From Bordetella parapertussis (GTDB taxonomy: Bacteria > Pseudomonadota > Gammaproteobacteria > Burkholderiales > SG8-41), in the NCBI GenBank assembly GCA_945861275.1, contig CAMATZ010000032.1:1-64000 (forward strand): DNA of 64,000 nucleotides. The letters are read 5' to 3'. Made by a program: the position numbers and the translations under genes. The notes below the pieces were generated by a model. It saw nothing but the letters and a program-made list of their open reading frames with translations. It was not told the origin of the DNA and did not search any database. This document shows positions 63,062 through 64,000 of the stretch, piece by piece. Numbering within the stretch: position 1 is the first letter of the stretch; each line of letters starts with the position of its first letter.

Positions 63062-63136
63062 GCTAACCTCTGCCCGGAAAGTTACGACGCAGGACTAACC
63101 CCGTCCCGGAAAATTACGACGCGGGCTAACCTCTCC
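63062..63136. repeat. 31/32-base tandem repeat around the SDR stop codon
   Basis: Read on the minus strand, GGTTAGCCCGCGTCGTAA..TTTCCGGG is followed by GGTTAGTCCTGCGTCGTAA..TTTCCGGG and a third partial unit GGTTAGCCC. The first TAG is the stop of the SDR gene, so the stop codon is repeated downstream. Confidence 0.8.
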
Positions 63137-63884
63137 CCGCGTAGGGCATCTTGGTAGCCATCACCATCAGGTGGTAGATATTCACTTCGGGCGGCTGGCT
63201 GGCCATGAACAACACCGAACGTGCCACGTCATCGCAGGTGATCATCGGTTCCGGCGCGACGGTGCCGTTGGCTTGTTTGACGCCTTTCGCCATGCGTGAT
63301 GCCAGTTGCGACATGGCGTTGCCCACATCCACCTGGCAACAGGCAATATCGTACTTGCGTCCGTCGAGTGCAATGGTGCGCGTGAGGCCCGATACCGCGT
63401 GCTTGGTCGAGGAATAAGGCGCCGAGTCGGGGCGTGGCACATGCGCGGAGATGGAGCCGTTATTGATGATGCGACCGCCGCGCGGCGTCTGATCCTTCAT
63501 GATCTTGTAGGCTTCCTGCGAGCACAAAAACATGCCGTTGAGATTGGCATCCACCACGGCTTTCCATTTTTCCCATGGCAGATCTTCAAACAGCACGCCG
63601 GGCGCGTTGGTGCCGGCGTTGTTGAACAGCACATCGACGCGGCCGAATGCCGTCATGGTCTTGGCAAACAGGGCTTTCACGGCGGCGGGGTCTCCCACAT
63701 CGGTGGGCACGCCAATCATGCGCGCGCTATCCATACCCGCTTCTTTAATGGTTTCATTCAGTGGCTCAGGGCGCCGCCCGGTAATCACGACGCGATAGCC
63801 GTCCTTGATGAAGGCGAGTGCAGTGGCCTTGCCGATGCCGGTGCCGCCGCCGGTGATGACGGCAACTTTGTTGTGGGTGGTCAT
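63126..63884 (-). CDS. SDR family NAD(P)-dependent oxidoreductase
   Basis: A 252-residue classical short-chain dehydrogenase. Cofactor motif [21 protein letters not shown] in [12 protein letters not shown], catalytic Ser in [14 protein letters not shown] and the YxxxK motif in [12 protein letters not shown]. The RHR-like basic residues after the second strand (TGRRPEP) favour NADP. GGAGAAAA lies upstream of the ATG. Alcohol or ketone substrate unknown. Confidence 0.93.
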   Translation of the reverse strand: MTTHNKVAVITGGGTGIGKATALAFIKDGYRVVITGRRPEPLNETIKEAGMDSARMIGVPTDVGDPAAVKALFAKTMTAFGRVDVLFNNAGTNAPGVLFEDLPWEKWKAVVDANLNGMFLCSQEAYKIMKDQTPRGGRIINNGSISAHVPRPDSAPYSSTKHAVSGLTRTIALDGRKYDIACCQVDVGNAMSQLASRMAKGVKQANGTVAPEPMITCDDVARSVLFMASQPPEVNIYHLMVMATKMPYAGRG

Positions 63885-63950
63885 GACATTTTCTCCATTC
63901 GTGGGATTCAGTAGGGTGGCACAACAACATCAAGCCACATGTTAACGCAG

Positions 63951-64000
63951 TTAGTGCGGTGGCGTTTGCACAGCCTGCGCCTGCTTGGTGCGCACCAGCA
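63951..64000 (-). CDS. Partial gene at the window edge
   Basis: A minus-strand frame ending in TAA at 63953-63951 and encoding LVRTKQAQAVQTPPH continues beyond the window. Product cannot be identified from 15 residues. Confidence 0.35.
   Translation of the reverse strand, partial: LVRTKQAQAVQTPPH

Noticed and set aside
1..64000. CRISPR array, tRNA-Sec, SelA/SelB/SelD genes
   Set aside because: None could be found by reading; the Sec machinery must lie outside the window.

Overview
The window looks like a GC-rich betaproteobacterial chromosome segment, probably from an uncultured Burkholderiales-like organism. The reasons are seven intact genes (plus one remnant tail) for Bug/TctC-type periplasmic solute-binding receptors, a DUF3567-type protein (known mainly from Betaproteobacteria), and an MdtABC-type RND pump with a NodT lipoprotein. 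No rRNA, tRNA, CRISPR array, prophage or insertion sequence was recognised.

The most striking part is 4.8-12.5 kb, which holds three selenocysteine (Sec) genes that standard gene calling would break at in-frame UGA codons. They are a peroxiredoxin with Sec at its peroxidatic position (4861-5319), a UGSC-family selenoprotein fused to a large partner domain (8099-9847), and a second, stand-alone UGSC selenoprotein (11385-10855) translationally coupled (GTGA overlap) to a stand-alone copy of the same partner domain (12470-11382). The last two lie in convergent operons that each also encode a Bug receptor. Both operons therefore carry the same triad, Bug + UGSC + partner, once fused and once split. 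I infer an uptake-plus-reduction or cleavage system for an unknown carboxylated compound. Each UGA is followed by a possible bacterial SECIS hairpin; those of the two UGSC genes are the better ones.

Layout: 0-5 kb, VOC protein, carboxymuconolactone-decarboxylase-like protein, Bug, ornithine-cyclodeaminase-like enzyme, Bug. 4.8-12.5 kb, selenoprotein region with an N-acyl-D-amino-acid deacylase. 12.8-20.3 kb, CoxG-like protein, ThDP enzyme with a clear terminator, two more Bugs, FecR-domain protein, class II aldolase, VOC protein, DUF3567 protein. 20.5-28.7 kb, DMT exporter, histidine phosphatase, Ldh2-type dehydrogenase, acyl-CoA dehydrogenase, divergent SDR, Bug, thioesterase. 28.8-33 kb, a two-component system of the 'dedicated sortase' type divergent from two tiny coupled ORFs and a CreD-like protein. 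33-41.4 kb, alpha-2-macroglobulin and penicillin-binding protein 1C. 41.5-52.5 kb, RHH protein, LLM oxidoreductase, MdtABC-NodT operon. 52.5-64 kb, serine hydrolase, BrnT-type toxin-antitoxin pair, HAT-like hydrolase, GST, alpha/beta hydrolase, GMC dehydrogenase pair, acetyltransferase, a decayed MetE-like/Bug locus, ketopantoate-reductase-like protein and an SDR.

A second theme is a dense population of short inverted repeats. Several sit inside reading frames: the signal peptide region of a Bug gene, the start and the transpeptidase domain of pbpC, and the signal peptide of the NodT lipoprotein. A short AT-rich motif also recurs between genes, always oriented toward the downstream gene.
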